NCBI GenBank assembly: GCA_002715965.1 | Contig: PBAL01000024.1 | Span: forward strand, 49,559 to 113,558 | Reading direction: 5' to 3' | From: Verrucomicrobiales bacterium | GTDB lineage: Bacteria; Verrucomicrobiota; Verrucomicrobiia; Limisphaerales; JAYPXF01 | Length of the DNA: 64,000 bases | In this document: one piece after another, positions 54,429-63,873 of the stretch | Layout: each line of letters begins with the position of its first letter | How positions within the stretch are numbered: position 1 is the stretch's first letter | Made by a program: the position numbers and the translations under genes | Notes under the pieces: generated by a model | What the model was told of the DNA's origin: nothing | The model's database searches: none | What the model saw: only the letters and a program-made list of their open reading frames with translations

Positions 54429-56936
54429 TCAGTGATTGAAGAGGAATTCCTTGCTGGAGATCAATGCCCAGACGATGTCCTCGTAAGCTTCGCGCCTGGC
54501 AAGTTTGATATCGGACTTGGCTTCCTTCGCGCGATTAAGTTTTTTCTCCACGTGTTCGATCCCAACGTTTGCTTCGTGCGACATCGGTTTCCGTGAGAAG
54601 GCCCACAGGTAGAGTTCCTGCATTTTCTGTTCGTCGTTGAGTTTGTCGTTCGATGCGAGTTCCGCAGCGCGACCGGCATCGGCACTGAGCTTGGCCTGGA
54701 TGTCCTTCGAATTCAGGAGATGAAGGCTCTGCGCAAGACTTGCGTCCTGAGAGCGCTCGCAGGCACAGGCGCTTGCGCTGTCGGGACGTCCGAAAACCTG
54801 GAGGAAGTAGCTCTTCGAATTGAAGTAGTTGTCGGGAAGCTGAACTGCGCGGGTGCCGGTCGGAAGCCCCGTCCATTTGTTCTCCGATTTCGTGAGACTG
54901 TTGATGGCGTCCAGCAAAACCTCAGCAGTGAGACGTTTCGGGTAGTAGCGCGAGAAATATTGTTTGTCCTTCGCGTTGTGGCTATTGGGAATCGCACTCA
55001 ACTGGTACGTGGATGATGTCACTATCGAGCGAACCAGTTTCTTCAGGTCGAAACCGGACTTGATGAAGTTGTCGGCCAATGCATCGAGCAATTCCGGGTT
55101 GGTCGCCGGATTGGTTTCGCGCATGTCGTCTTCAGGTTCCACGAGGCCGCGATTGAAGAAGTGCTTCCAATAGCGATTCACGAGGGCGTGGGCGAAGAAT
55201 CGGTTCTCAGAATTCGCCATCCAGTCCACGAGAACGTGGCGGGCGTCATCGTCAGCAGTGAGCGTGACGGGACTTGCACCGAGGCCCGCAGGCATGACCT
55301 TCTGGCTGTTCTTCTTATTGGTGCCGGTGGGAACACGCCGGCTCGCATAGATCATTTCCTCGCCCGGTTGAGATCCTGGCCGGCGGCTGATCTGGGAGAA
55401 GAACGCGCCAAAGCTGTAGTAATCGGCCTGGCTCCATTTCTCAAAAGGATGATGGTGGCATTGGGCGCATTGCAGGCGCGTGCCCAGGAAGAGCTGAGCG
55501 GTGTCCTCAAGCTGCTGATTGGAGGTCTTGACCTGCCGATACCAGGCGACCGGGGGGTTGTGTCCAATGTCTCCGGAGGCCGCGACGATCTCGCGCACGA
55601 AGACATCGTAAGGCTTGTTGCGATGCAGGCTTTCGCGAATCCACGAGTGGAAGGCATAGGTGCCACGCATATAGGGCTCAGTGCGCCCGCCAACGACTGT
55701 GCGTTGATTGCGCAGGAGCGCGCCCCAATAATTTGCGAAATAGTCGGCGTAATCCGTGCTGGCGAGGAGTGAGTCCACCCACTTTTCACGTTTCTTCGGA
55801 TCCTTGCTCGCGAGGAACTTTTCAACTTCGCTCTTGTTCGGCAACCGGCCGGCAACGTCGATCGATACGCGACGGATGAAGGTTTCATCATCGCTCAACT
55901 CACTGGGAGGCATGCCGACTTTCTTCAGCTTCTTGAAGACCAAGGTGTCAATGAAGTTCTGCTCGGGCGGAAGGTGTTTGACCGGCGCACCCAACGGAAG
56001 CGATGCGATAGAGACGGCAACCTTGCCCTGGTAGCGAACCATCACGGCCACGTCACCGGGTTGCTTGTGCATGCTGACCAAACCGTGTTCATCCACCTCC
56101 GCGACTTCTTTCTCGTTGGGTTCAAAGAGAGAGGCGCGGGTGACATCCTCCACATGACCGTCGGAGTAATGTGCGAACACGCTCAGTTGTTGCTTCGCTT
56201 CGGGCTTCATGACGCGTTCGCGAGGGAACACCTCGATGCGCGTCACGGTCGGATCATCGGCATTGCCAAAGGGCATACCCTGTGCAATCCAACGTCGGAG
56301 GAGATTGTAATCGTGAGAATCAACTTCGATCTTTTTGCCGCCACCATGGGGCACAACGGCCGCGCCTTTGCGAAGCAGGAGTGAATGATCAGGAGCTGCC
56401 GGAAAGATCCGTCGCATGCGGGCTTCCTTGACGAGGTATTCGTAGTCTTCCTGCGGTTCGAACCCAAGCAGCGACAGACGAAAACCATTTTGGCCGCCGG
56501 ACTTGCCGTGGCAACCACCGCCATTACACCCCGCCTTGGTAAAGATCGGCACGATCGCGTTGGCAAAGTTGATGGGTTGTGGCGTTTCGAATTTTTCCAC
56601 CGAGACTTTCGTAACGGTGGTGATCTCACCGAACTTGGCCGTGATGGTCGCAGTCCCGTTTCCTGCTGGGCGAACGAAGCCGGCTTTGTCGACAGTCACG
56701 ACATTCTTGGGAGCCACCTCATACTTCACCGCACGGGTGGCATCCTCGCGCCGACCATCCTTCAGATAGGCGTTCACCAGCAACTGCATGCGATCGTCCG
56801 CGCCTTTGAGGTGCAGTTGCTTCGCATTCTTGCTCATTGGAAGGGATTCAAATTCCAGCTTCGCGATGGCCAACTCGGCCCCGACGGTGGGAGCGAAGGC
56901 GATCGCCAATGCGAGGGAAAGGATCGTTCGTGTCAT
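54429..56936 (-). CDS. PSD1-type protein with Ig-like (BIG2) domain, DUF1549 and DUF1553
   Basis: An 835-residue exported protein (signal MTRTILSLALAIAFAPTVGA). It begins with a bacterial Ig-like fold (RREDATRAVKYEVAPKNVV, VRPAGNGTATITAKFGEIT), a heme-like segment CNGGGCHGKSGGQNGFRLSL, and a second Ig-like repeat (YSDGHVEDVTRASLFEPNEK). DUF1549 follows (FIRRVSIDVAGRLPNKSEVE) with CAQCHHHPFEKWSQADYY, then DUF1553 (NRYWKHFFNRGLVEPEDDMR, LAQSLHLLNSKDIQAKLS). It lies 69 nt after the stop of the upstream DUF1501 gene and probably belongs to the same transcript. Confidence 0.92.
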   Translation of the reverse strand: MTRTILSLALAIAFAPTVGAELAIAKLEFESLPMSKNAKQLHLKGADDRMQLLVNAYLKDGRREDATRAVKYEVAPKNVVTVDKAGFVRPAGNGTATITAKFGEITTVTKVSVEKFETPQPINFANAIVPIFTKAGCNGGGCHGKSGGQNGFRLSLLGFEPQEDYEYLVKEARMRRIFPAAPDHSLLLRKGAAVVPHGGGKKIEVDSHDYNLLRRWIAQGMPFGNADDPTVTRIEVFPRERVMKPEAKQQLSVFAHYSDGHVEDVTRASLFEPNEKEVAEVDEHGLVSMHKQPGDVAVMVRYQGKVAVSIASLPLGAPVKHLPPEQNFIDTLVFKKLKKVGMPPSELSDDETFIRRVSIDVAGRLPNKSEVEKFLASKDPKKREKWVDSLLASTDYADYFANYWGALLRNQRTVVGGRTEPYMRGTYAFHSWIRESLHRNKPYDVFVREIVAASGDIGHNPPVAWYRQVKTSNQQLEDTAQLFLGTRLQCAQCHHHPFEKWSQADYYSFGAFFSQISRRPGSQPGEEMIYASRRVPTGTNKKNSQKVMPAGLGASPVTLTADDDARHVLVDWMANSENRFFAHALVNRYWKHFFNRGLVEPEDDMRETNPATNPELLDALADNFIKSGFDLKKLVRSIVTSSTYQLSAIPNSHNAKDKQYFSRYYPKRLTAEVLLDAINSLTKSENKWTGLPTGTRAVQLPDNYFNSKSYFLQVFGRPDSASACACERSQDASLAQSLHLLNSKDIQAKLSADAGRAAELASNDKLNDEQKMQELYLWAFSRKPMSHEANVGIEHVEKKLNRAKEAKSDIKLARREAYEDIVWALISSKEFLFNH

Positions 56937-57005
56937 GGTTGTCTCTTTTCTAAATCGAAATCGTTTTTTGCGAAAGCGTGTTATCTCGGGGTTTGAGCTG
57001 GGGAA

Positions 57006-58352
57006 TCAGACCAGTTCCGGCACCAATTTGTGTTGATAGTCGACGATCGGATGCGGTCGACCGGCGTGGTCAGCAAAAATGGTCGCGTGAGGATCGATGC
57101 CCATCTGGTGATACAGGGTAGCGTGGACTTCGCCAAAATGAACGGGACGCTCGGCGATCTCTCCACCAAGACGATCGGTCGCGCCAATCACCTGCCCCAT
57201 CTTCATGCCGCCCCCAGAAATCAATCCACCACCCACCTGCGGCCAGTGATCGCGTCCGGCGTTCCCATTGATCTTTGGCGTGCGGCCAAATTCACCCCAC
57301 GCCACTACGGCAACATCGTCCTGCATTCCGCGTTGATGAAGATCCTCAATCAGAGCCGAAAGCCCCTGGTCGAAGTATGGCAGATGCGTATCCCGCGCTT
57401 CACTGAAATTGCTGGAATGGAAATCCCATCGCCCAAAGTTCAGCGTGACGCAACGGGCACCGGCCTCGACCAGCCGCCGGGCCATGAGGAAATGTTCGAG
57501 ATTCCGCGGCGCGCCGTCGCCATAATTCTTGGTGAAACCCTTGCCGTAGCGTTCGCGGATTTTCGGATCTTCTTTGGAAAGATCCAATGCCTCAACAACC
57601 CGGCTTGAAGTCAGCAATCCGAGTGCACGTTGCTGGAACGAATCAAGGCCGTCGAGTTCACCGCTCGCATCCACATCGCGTCGAAGCTGGTCAAAGTTCT
57701 TCAACAGGCCTCTGCGATCATCGAAGCGCGAGCCGTCAATTCCTCTCAAACTAAGATCGTCTTTGCCCGGACCACTGGGGCGAAACGCTGTATGCGCCGT
57801 GCCAAGGTATCCAGGATGCCCCGGCGAACCATAGGGAGGATGTCCGGCTTTCGGCGCGAGTCCCACAAACGGGGGGACCGATTCGTGTTGATGCCCGAGC
57901 ACCTTCGATATCACCGGACCAATCGCAGGCCAGCCACCGGGAGGCGGGTTCTGCCAACTACGACCGGTATAGCAGATGTGGGAATCGTGTGCGCCATTCG
58001 GTGAGCCATGCACCGAGCGAAGTGGCACGCACTTGTCCATGACTTTGGCGAGGCGAGGCAAATGTTCGCAGATGCGGATGCCGGGAACATTCGTCGGGAT
58101 GGAATTGAACTCACCGCGAATCTCACGAGGCGCATCTTCCTTCAGGTCATACATGTCCTGATGCGGAGGCGCACCGACAAGGTAGATCATGATGACGGCC
58201 TTATGCGACTTACCGACACCGGACTGCGATTCGGCTCGAAGCAGGTTCGGCAGTGAAAGCCCCCCCATGCCGATCGCGCCGACCTGCAGGAACTCACGAC
58301 GCGAATACCCGTCGCAAAGTTTGCCGCTCGATTTGCCGTAAATCTTTAACAT
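57006..58352 (-). CDS. DUF1501 family exported protein (second tandem copy)
   Basis: A 448-residue DUF1501 protein. A twin-arginine-like signal lies near residues 18-45 (YSRREFLQVGAIGMGGLSLP). Features include [59 protein letters not shown] and GGMKMGQVIGATDRLG. It is a close paralogue of the gene just upstream (58408-59745), sharing the same motif order, so the pair arose by duplication. The start is ATG 58352, 55 nt after the upstream stop. Confidence 0.92.
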   Translation of the reverse strand: MLKIYGKSSGKLCDGYSRREFLQVGAIGMGGLSLPNLLRAESQSGVGKSHKAVIMIYLVGAPPHQDMYDLKEDAPREIRGEFNSIPTNVPGIRICEHLPRLAKVMDKCVPLRSVHGSPNGAHDSHICYTGRSWQNPPPGGWPAIGPVISKVLGHQHESVPPFVGLAPKAGHPPYGSPGHPGYLGTAHTAFRPSGPGKDDLSLRGIDGSRFDDRRGLLKNFDQLRRDVDASGELDGLDSFQQRALGLLTSSRVVEALDLSKEDPKIRERYGKGFTKNYGDGAPRNLEHFLMARRLVEAGARCVTLNFGRWDFHSSNFSEARDTHLPYFDQGLSALIEDLHQRGMQDDVAVVAWGEFGRTPKINGNAGRDHWPQVGGGLISGGGMKMGQVIGATDRLGGEIAERPVHFGEVHATLYHQMGIDPHATIFADHAGRPHPIVDYQHKLVPELV

Positions 58353-58407
58353 CGTGTCTCTAAACGGAAACGCGCGCGGTGAGCCACGCGCGCTTTGGAA
58401 AACTCAA

Positions 58408-59745
58408 TCAGATCAATTCCTTCATCGGCTGAATGCCGGGATCAACCAGATATTGCGGTCGGCCACTGAGGTCCTCGATCGTGACCTGGTTCACGTCGAT
58501 ACCGAGTTGGTGATAGACCGTGGCAAAGACCTCGCCGAATTTGACGGGCCGGCTCGCGGCTTCTCCACCAAGTCGATCGGTGGATCCAATCACCTGCCCG
58601 GTCTTCATGCCACCGCCGGCAAGGACGGCGCACGAAACGCGTGGCCAATGATCGCGGCCCGCCTTGGAATTGATTTTGGGCGTACGGCCGAATTCACCCC
58701 AAACAACGATCGAGGTGTCGTCCAGCATCCCGCGTTGATCAAGGTCATCAACCAATGCCGTCAGGGCCTGGTCGAGCATGGGAAAGTCCTGGCGGCCGCG
58801 ACTGAAGTTACCGCCATGCCAATCCCAGCGACTGAAGGCGAGAGTCACGCAACGCACACCGGCTTCCACCAGGCGGCGCGCCATCAGGAAATCGTCGAGC
58901 AACTTGTGCGATCCGTCCGCCTGTCTCTTCGCGCTGCCCCGTCCGTAACGATCACGCAACTTCGGGTCTTCCTTCTCCAAGTCGAGTGCTTCAGCGAGTC
59001 CGCTGGAGGTGAGAATTCCGAATGCGTTCTGTTCGAAAGAATCCAGTCCGTCAATCAATCCGCTGTTGTCGACATCGCGCCGGAAATTGTCGAAAGAACT
59101 CAAGAGCGACTGCCGGTCGCCCAATCGATCAAGAGTGCCATTCAACGTAAGATCGGCTTTGCCATCGAAGGTCGGTTTGAAAGGCGCGTGAGCGGTGCCG
59201 AGAAAACCCGGCATTCCGGGATCACCCCACGGGCGATGACCACACACAGGTTGCAGTCCGGCGAGCGCGGGTGCGCCGTCGTTCTTCGCGCCCATGACCT
59301 TCGATACGGTGGAACCGAACGAAGGCCATCCGCCGGTCGGCGCGCCATTCCTGCTATAACGCGGATAGAGGCACTGCAACGCGTTGTGCCCGCCATTGGC
59401 GCCGACCATCGAACGGATGAAGGCAAACTTGTCGGCCATTTTGGCCATGCGGGGAAATTCCTCGCAGATCTGAATCCCATCGACGTTCGTGGAAATCGGG
59501 CTGAACTCGCCACGAATCTCACGAGGCGCATCCATCTTGAGATCCCACATGTCCTGATGAGGCGGCCCACCGGGAAGGAAAATCATAATGACGGACTTGT
59601 TGGACTTCCCAACACCGGCCTTGGCTTCGGACTTCAGCAGCCCCGGAAGGGCCAGTCCGCCGAGCCCCAACGCGCCAACGCTCAGGAAATTTCGCCGGGA
59701 TACTCCGTCGCATAATTTGAACTTGGAACCTGGAATCGTCAGCAT
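58408..59745 (-). CDS. DUF1501 family exported protein (first tandem copy)
   Basis: A 445-residue DUF1501 protein from ATG 59743-59745 ([20 protein letters not shown]). The twin-arginine-like signal is [20 protein letters not shown]. Motifs match the downstream paralogue: [79 protein letters not shown] longer frame to 59793 adds 16 non-conserved codons. It heads the third PSD1/DUF1501 group; the order here is DUF1501, DUF1501, PSD1, opposite to the operon at 38841-43935. Confidence 0.92.
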   Translation of the reverse strand: MLTIPGSKFKLCDGVSRRNFLSVGALGLGGLALPGLLKSEAKAGVGKSNKSVIMIFLPGGPPHQDMWDLKMDAPREIRGEFSPISTNVDGIQICEEFPRMAKMADKFAFIRSMVGANGGHNALQCLYPRYSRNGAPTGGWPSFGSTVSKVMGAKNDGAPALAGLQPVCGHRPWGDPGMPGFLGTAHAPFKPTFDGKADLTLNGTLDRLGDRQSLLSSFDNFRRDVDNSGLIDGLDSFEQNAFGILTSSGLAEALDLEKEDPKLRDRYGRGSAKRQADGSHKLLDDFLMARRLVEAGVRCVTLAFSRWDWHGGNFSRGRQDFPMLDQALTALVDDLDQRGMLDDTSIVVWGEFGRTPKINSKAGRDHWPRVSCAVLAGGGMKTGQVIGSTDRLGGEAASRPVKFGEVFATVYHQLGIDVNQVTIEDLSGRPQYLVDPGIQPMKELI

Positions 59746-59955
59746 GGTCGTTGAGTATTTTTGAAAATCTAGCATCGGACGCACTGATTCCAACGAAAAT
59801 TCTAACGCTTCGTCGTCAGAAAAACTGGTAGCAGATTGGATTTCTGGACAAAAAACGAGCCAAACAGCCGGGATTCGCTATCTTCTCCGAGGACAGAATC
59901 TGGTGAATCTCGACTGACTCGCGTCCATCCAAAGATCCAGCCTAAGGAACCCCAC

Positions 59956-60303
59956 ATGAAGTTGCTAGCTGCCGCACTTCTCCTCGGACTCACATTTCAC
60001 CTCGTCAGCGCCGCGCCATTTGACACGATATCGTCCCTGAACGACCCCAAGCTCGCCCGAAGGGCCAACCGGAAAGACATCGCCGATCGCGCGCATGAGG
60101 TGAATGAGGTCATCGAACATCAGCGCGGGCGGGCCAGGCTGTCCGACATGAAGGAACTCGCCGATCGCATTCTGGACTTCGCACGGAAGTCGCCCAAGCA
60201 GCGGGACAATCCGCCTCCCAAACCCCGGAGAGTCTACGAGATGTCCCGCCACTCAATCGTGGGACAATCGCGGGCGGAATTCATGCGTTCAACGGATGCC
60301 TGA
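59956..60303 (+). CDS. Small secreted protein, unknown function
   Basis: A 115-residue protein with a clear Sec signal peptide (MKLLAAALLLGLTFHLVSAA). The mature part is helical and charged (LARRANRKDIADRAHEVNEV, RLSDMKELADRILDFARKSP), then a Pro-rich basic tail. No family was recognised. Its last ~70 nt overlap the 3' end of the opposite-strand PLP enzyme gene, so one of the two C-termini may be longer than in relatives. ATG 59956 is chosen over an upstream frame start because the signal peptide begins there. Confidence 0.6.
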   Translation: MKLLAAALLLGLTFHLVSAAPFDTISSLNDPKLARRANRKDIADRAHEVNEVIEHQRGRARLSDMKELADRILDFARKSPKQRDNPPPKPRRVYEMSRHSIVGQSRAEFMRSTDA

Positions 60304-61283
60304 TCCTTGAATCCGCTTCCCGTGATCAAGCACACCACGGTCCCCTGCCCGGCAATATCTCCCCGCTCCAACGAGGCAAGCGCACCTGCGACTGAGACGG
60401 CGCCTGCCGGTTCGCAGAAGATCCCCTCCTCTTCCGCCAGACGCTTCTGCGTTGCCCAAACTTCTTCGTCTGAAACCAGGTGGCCGGTGCCTCCTGATGC
60501 GCGGCATTCACGAATCACTTCATTCCCATCAATCACGCTCGCAACTTGGAGCCCGCTGATCTGTGAAGTGCAATCCACGTCGTGCGCATTATCGCTGCCA
60601 TCACGCAATGGACTGGAAATCGTATCATTCCCATCCGGTTGCACGCAGTGAACAGCTGGCCTCGAATTACCCCGGCTGAATCCCCGCGCTACAGCAACAG
60701 TGAGACCGCCTCCACCCGCCGGCGAAAACACATGTGAAACATCAGCGCATTGATCGGCCAGTTCCATCGCCATGCTTCCCACACCGGTCATTCCCAACGG
60801 GCTGTATGCGAAGGCGCTGATCTGCAGCGCATGCCCATCTGCCTTCCCCAGCAGTTGAAGACGTTCGAAGGTCTGCTCCGTGACGACCGGATCCAGACCA
60901 AAGCCTTTCACGCGAAAGACTTCCGCACCATAGGCCAGCATCTGCTGCAGCTTGGAAGCAGGCGCGCCTTCCACAACAGCGATCCGGCATTTGATTTTCG
61001 CGGCTGCGCAATACGCAGCGAGAGCCGCTCCAGTGTTACCGCTGGATGTGGCAACGCAGGTATGCTGCCGATTCGTAACCATGTGAGAAATGGCCGACGC
61101 GGCAAATCGGTCCTTGTAGGATCCGCTTGGATTGTTCTGTTCCAGTTTGAATCGCAGATCGGCAAAATTCGCCTTGGGGCCGATGGCCCTTGAGCGAACC
61201 AACGGCGTGCCCCCTTCTCCCAGCGTCACCCGAGCCGGCTCAGGAACGCCTTCGGCTATGTGCTCCCATTGCCAGATGCTCAT
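60234..61283 (-). CDS. Threonine-synthase-like PLP-dependent enzyme (fold type II)
   Basis: A 349-residue enzyme of the tryptophan synthase beta/threonine synthase family. It shows LGEGGTPLVRSRAIGPKANF, the PLP-binding Lys in NPSGSYKDRFAA (near residue 57), the phosphate-cradle TSSGNTGAALAAYCA and SPAGGGGLTVAV. Relatives act as threonine synthase, threonine dehydratase or diaminopropionate-type lyases. Location as the last gene of a catabolic-looking operon (aldolase, SDR, AstE-like) argues against a simple housekeeping ThrC. Its ATG overlaps the AstE-like stop by 4 nt. Confidence 0.85.
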   Translation of the reverse strand: MSIWQWEHIAEGVPEPARVTLGEGGTPLVRSRAIGPKANFADLRFKLEQNNPSGSYKDRFAASAISHMVTNRQHTCVATSSGNTGAALAAYCAAAKIKCRIAVVEGAPASKLQQMLAYGAEVFRVKGFGLDPVVTEQTFERLQLLGKADGHALQISAFAYSPLGMTGVGSMAMELADQCADVSHVFSPAGGGGLTVAVARGFSRGNSRPAVHCVQPDGNDTISSPLRDGSDNAHDVDCTSQISGLQVASVIDGNEVIRECRASGGTGHLVSDEEVWATQKRLAEEEGIFCEPAGAVSVAGALASLERGDIAGQGTVVCLITGSGFKDQASVERMNSARDCPTIEWRDIS

Positions 61284-62191
61284 GACTCGCCCACTCGTTC
61301 AGCGATTACACAAATGGCGTCACCTTTGTTGACGTTCATATCCTCCCGCACGACGACGACTTTGCCCGTTTGCTCCGCATGAACGGTGGCCGTGTCATTG
61401 TCGGCTGCGGTTACAGTTCCAAGTGCATCACCAGTCGAAACCTCCTGCCCCAACTCAACATCGCGATTCAGGATGCCAGCCATTGGAGCTGGATTGCAGA
61501 CCTGCATGTGGCCTGAACCGGGGCGAGGATCCTCAATAACTTCCTGCTCCTTTAGGGGCGATTTCCCCTGAATCATCCCGAGATATCGCATGACGCCAAG
61601 GCATCCTTGAGTCAGCTCATCAACTCCTTCGATCTGCTCAGCACCTCCGAGATACTCAATGTAGATCGCGGGCACATTCGCGTCGCGCGCAACCGAGAGT
61701 GAGCGGCCGTCGAGATTTGCGGAGGTGCCCCAAATGAACGGCAGCCCGAAAGCACGCGCCATGGCCCTTTGTTTCTCAAGGATATCTGCATTCGAATGCA
61801 TGACGTAGCCGGCCAACGGAAGCACGCTCATCGCCTTGCCACCGGAGTGCAGATCGACGTAGTAGTCAGCCGATCGAATGAACTGAGTGAGATCATGAGC
61901 CGCCTGCTGCGTAGTCGTTCCGTCAGGATTTCCCGGACAAACGCGAGCCAGGTCCAACCCGTCCGGGCCGCAGCGGTGCGCCAGTTCGAACGCCGGCTGG
62001 TTCACGATCGGCACCAGGGTGACCTTGCCATTGAGAGGAATCGTCTCCGAAGCCTGCTTGCGAAACAACTGTTCCAGTTCCCTGACGGCGCGAATCGGAA
62101 CAAACTCATCTCCGTGCACACCCGCGCTGATGAGCAGATGCGGTCCGCCTGAATCCCCCTCGAACACGTGCTTGATGAGTTCAACGGACAT
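61280..62191 (-). CDS. AstE/AspA-type deacylase (M14 family zinc enzyme)
   Basis: A 303-residue member of the succinylglutamate desuccinylase/aspartoacylase family. Zinc ligands are seen in SAGVHGDEFVPIRA (His and Glu near residues 23-26) and in YYVDLHSGGKAMSV (His). The C-terminal ~90 residues (from MQVCNPAPMAGILNRDVELG) are a beta-barrel of biotinyl/lipoyl type, a common feature of these proteins. It should hydrolyse an N-acyl amino acid. The start is ATG 62189-62191, 13 nt after the SDR stop. A longer frame reaching 62338 lies inside the SDR and is not used. Confidence 0.88.
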   Translation of the reverse strand: MSVELIKHVFEGDSGGPHLLISAGVHGDEFVPIRAVRELEQLFRKQASETIPLNGKVTLVPIVNQPAFELAHRCGPDGLDLARVCPGNPDGTTTQQAAHDLTQFIRSADYYVDLHSGGKAMSVLPLAGYVMHSNADILEKQRAMARAFGLPFIWGTSANLDGRSLSVARDANVPAIYIEYLGGAEQIEGVDELTQGCLGVMRYLGMIQGKSPLKEQEVIEDPRPGSGHMQVCNPAPMAGILNRDVELGQEVSTGDALGTVTAADNDTATVHAEQTGKVVVVREDMNVNKGDAICVIAERVGES

Positions 62192-62204
62192 GTTGGTCTG
62201 TCGT

Positions 62205-62999
62205 TCAAGCCGGATCGGCTTCGCTGGGCAATTCGTCCGCGCGCATGTCCTTGAAGCGAAACAGACCGTCAACCGGCAGAACAGCTCCGCTGATGTAATC
62301 GGCGTCATCTGATGCGAGGAAGGCAGCCGCCTTGCCAATGTCCTCGGGTGTGCCCATGCGTCCCCAAGGCAACTTGCGCGACTCCTCCTCGATCACCTCG
62401 TCGGAAAACGTGGCACGTTCGTTCGGGGTATCGATCCAGCCCGGCTCAATCGAGTTCACATTGATTCGATGGTGGCAGAGTTCCACAGCCATCGTTTGTG
62501 AGAAGTGGTTCAGCGCGATCTTGGCAGCGCCATATGGAGCATTGCGTGCGAAAGGCATCTCAGCCTGAACGCTGCTGATGAAAATGATCTTCCCGCCCTT
62601 CCCTCGTTCCACCATGTGCCGGGCCACGAATTGGCTGAGGTGAAATCCGGCCTTGAAAGTCGCCTCGATCACCCGGTCAAAATCTTCGGGATCGAAGTCG
62701 AGAAAGGCCTGACGTTTACCAAAGGCGGGATTGCTGACGAGAATATCGATTTGTCCGTGAGCCTCCAGTGCCTTCGACACCAATGACTCGCTCCCGGCAC
62801 GCGCAAAGACGTCGCTCCCGATCGGCGTGCATTGAACGCCAAGTCCTCGAATTTCCTCCGCACTCCGCTCAAGATCCGGACTCCCGGGACGATCATTAAT
62901 AACGAGGTCCGCCCCCCGCCGGGCCAGTTCAATCGCGCAGCCTTTGCCGATGCCCCTGCCGGCACCGGTCACCAATGCAGTCCTGCCTTCCAAACTCAT
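62205..62999 (-). CDS. SDR family NAD(P)-dependent oxidoreductase
   Basis: A 264-residue short-chain dehydrogenase with the cofactor loop TGAGRGIGKGCAIELARRGA, the structural SNPAFG region in place of NNAG, the catalytic Ser segment IIFISSVQAEMPFARN, Tyr-Lys in YGAAKIALNHF, and the C-terminal ISGAVLPVDGLFRF. The order in the operon (after the aldolase, before the deacylase) suggests reduction or oxidation of a pathway intermediate. It starts 3 nt after the aldolase stop. Confidence 0.92.
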   Translation of the reverse strand: MSLEGRTALVTGAGRGIGKGCAIELARRGADLVINDRPGSPDLERSAEEIRGLGVQCTPIGSDVFARAGSESLVSKALEAHGQIDILVSNPAFGKRQAFLDFDPEDFDRVIEATFKAGFHLSQFVARHMVERGKGGKIIFISSVQAEMPFARNAPYGAAKIALNHFSQTMAVELCHHRINVNSIEPGWIDTPNERATFSDEVIEEESRKLPWGRMGTPEDIGKAAAFLASDDADYISGAVLPVDGLFRFKDMRADELPSEADPA

Positions 63000-63002
63000 G
63001 AA

Positions 63003-63761
63003 TCAGACTTTGTCGAAGCCTTTCACGTTTTGTTCAAGCGCCGATTTCCAACTGGCGAATTCCGCACTGTGAACCAGCAACTGGGCTCCCATCTCGCGTT
63101 GCTTCTTCATATCGTCAAAACCAATCATCGGTCCGCCCCACGCCTTGTTGTGTTTCTTGCACGCCGCGGCAACTTTCTCATAGGCCTCGTCCAGAGTCAT
63201 CTCACCGCTTTGGCGCAATCGCAGACCCAGATCTCCGGGACCAACAAACACAATATCAACACCCTCGGTCGCTGCAATCGCTTCAACATTGTGCACGGCT
63301 TCCGGCGTTTCGATTTGAACCGCCAAGAAAGTCTCCCGATTGGCCCAAGCGACATATTCGTCCGCATCATGAAGATGGAAATCAGAATCCAAACCGGCAT
63401 TGTCCAAACCGCGCTCACCGAGGGGCGGGAACTTCGTCGACTTCACCAGCATCTCGGCTTTCTCAGCCGTCGAGACGAACGGAATCAACAATCCGGACGC
63501 GCCCTCTTCCAAGTAGCGATACAGGCCCGTCGCCTCCAAGGTCGGCGGGCGCATCATGAGATCGATGTCGTAGAGATGGGCGTACGCGGCCATCGCCTGG
63601 ACCTGATAAATCGTGAAGGCACGGTGCTCCATATCGATCCAGATGCAGTCGTATCCGTTGCGTGCCGCATGGCAGATGTAAGCCGGGATATAATGGCCCA
63701 ACACACAGGTGCGAATGGGTTCGCCTGCGCGGATTCGCGCCAAGGTCTTGCTCTTTCTCAT
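63003..63761 (-). CDS. HpcH/HpaI-family class II aldolase
   Basis: A 252-residue aldolase of the 4-hydroxy-2-oxoheptanedioate/2-keto-3-deoxyrhamnonate type, which reversibly cleaves a 2-oxo-4-hydroxy acid into pyruvate and an aldehyde. It shows CIWIDMEHRAFTIYQVQAM with the catalytic His, MMRPP, an AVQIETPEAVHNVEAIA metal-site Glu, and VDIVFVGPGDLGLRL with the second metal ligand Asp. It is the first gene of a four-gene operon; the promoter should lie within 63762-63828. Confidence 0.92.
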   Translation of the reverse strand: MRKSKTLARIRAGEPIRTCVLGHYIPAYICHAARNGYDCIWIDMEHRAFTIYQVQAMAAYAHLYDIDLMMRPPTLEATGLYRYLEEGASGLLIPFVSTAEKAEMLVKSTKFPPLGERGLDNAGLDSDFHLHDADEYVAWANRETFLAVQIETPEAVHNVEAIAATEGVDIVFVGPGDLGLRLRQSGEMTLDEAYEKVAAACKKHNKAWGGPMIGFDDMKKQREMGAQLLVHSAEFASWKSALEQNVKGFDKV

Positions 63762-63828
63762 GTGCGGCGGAGGCTAAGGTGTGGGGGTGGTTGGTGGAAG
63801 GGTTAAAGGGTGATCAGTTGAAGGGTAC

Positions 63829-63860
63829 AAAAAAGCGGCTCCCAATTCGGGAGCCGCTTG
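63829..63860 (-). terminator. Intrinsic terminator of the gene at the right edge
   Basis: On the minus strand AAGCGGCTCCC, a 5-nt loop, and GGGAGCCGCTT form a perfect 11-bp stem (63833-63843 pairing with 63849-63859), followed by a run of T. It lies 14 nt downstream of the stop of the partial gene at the window edge and insulates it from the aldolase operon. Confidence 0.93.
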
Positions 63861-63873
63861 CGAATTCTTTCAA

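Noticed and set aside
54193..54435. An 80-codon plus-strand frame after the decayed channel gene.
   Set aside because: No recognisable domain, unusual composition, and it runs into the end of the PSD1 gene. Probably chance.
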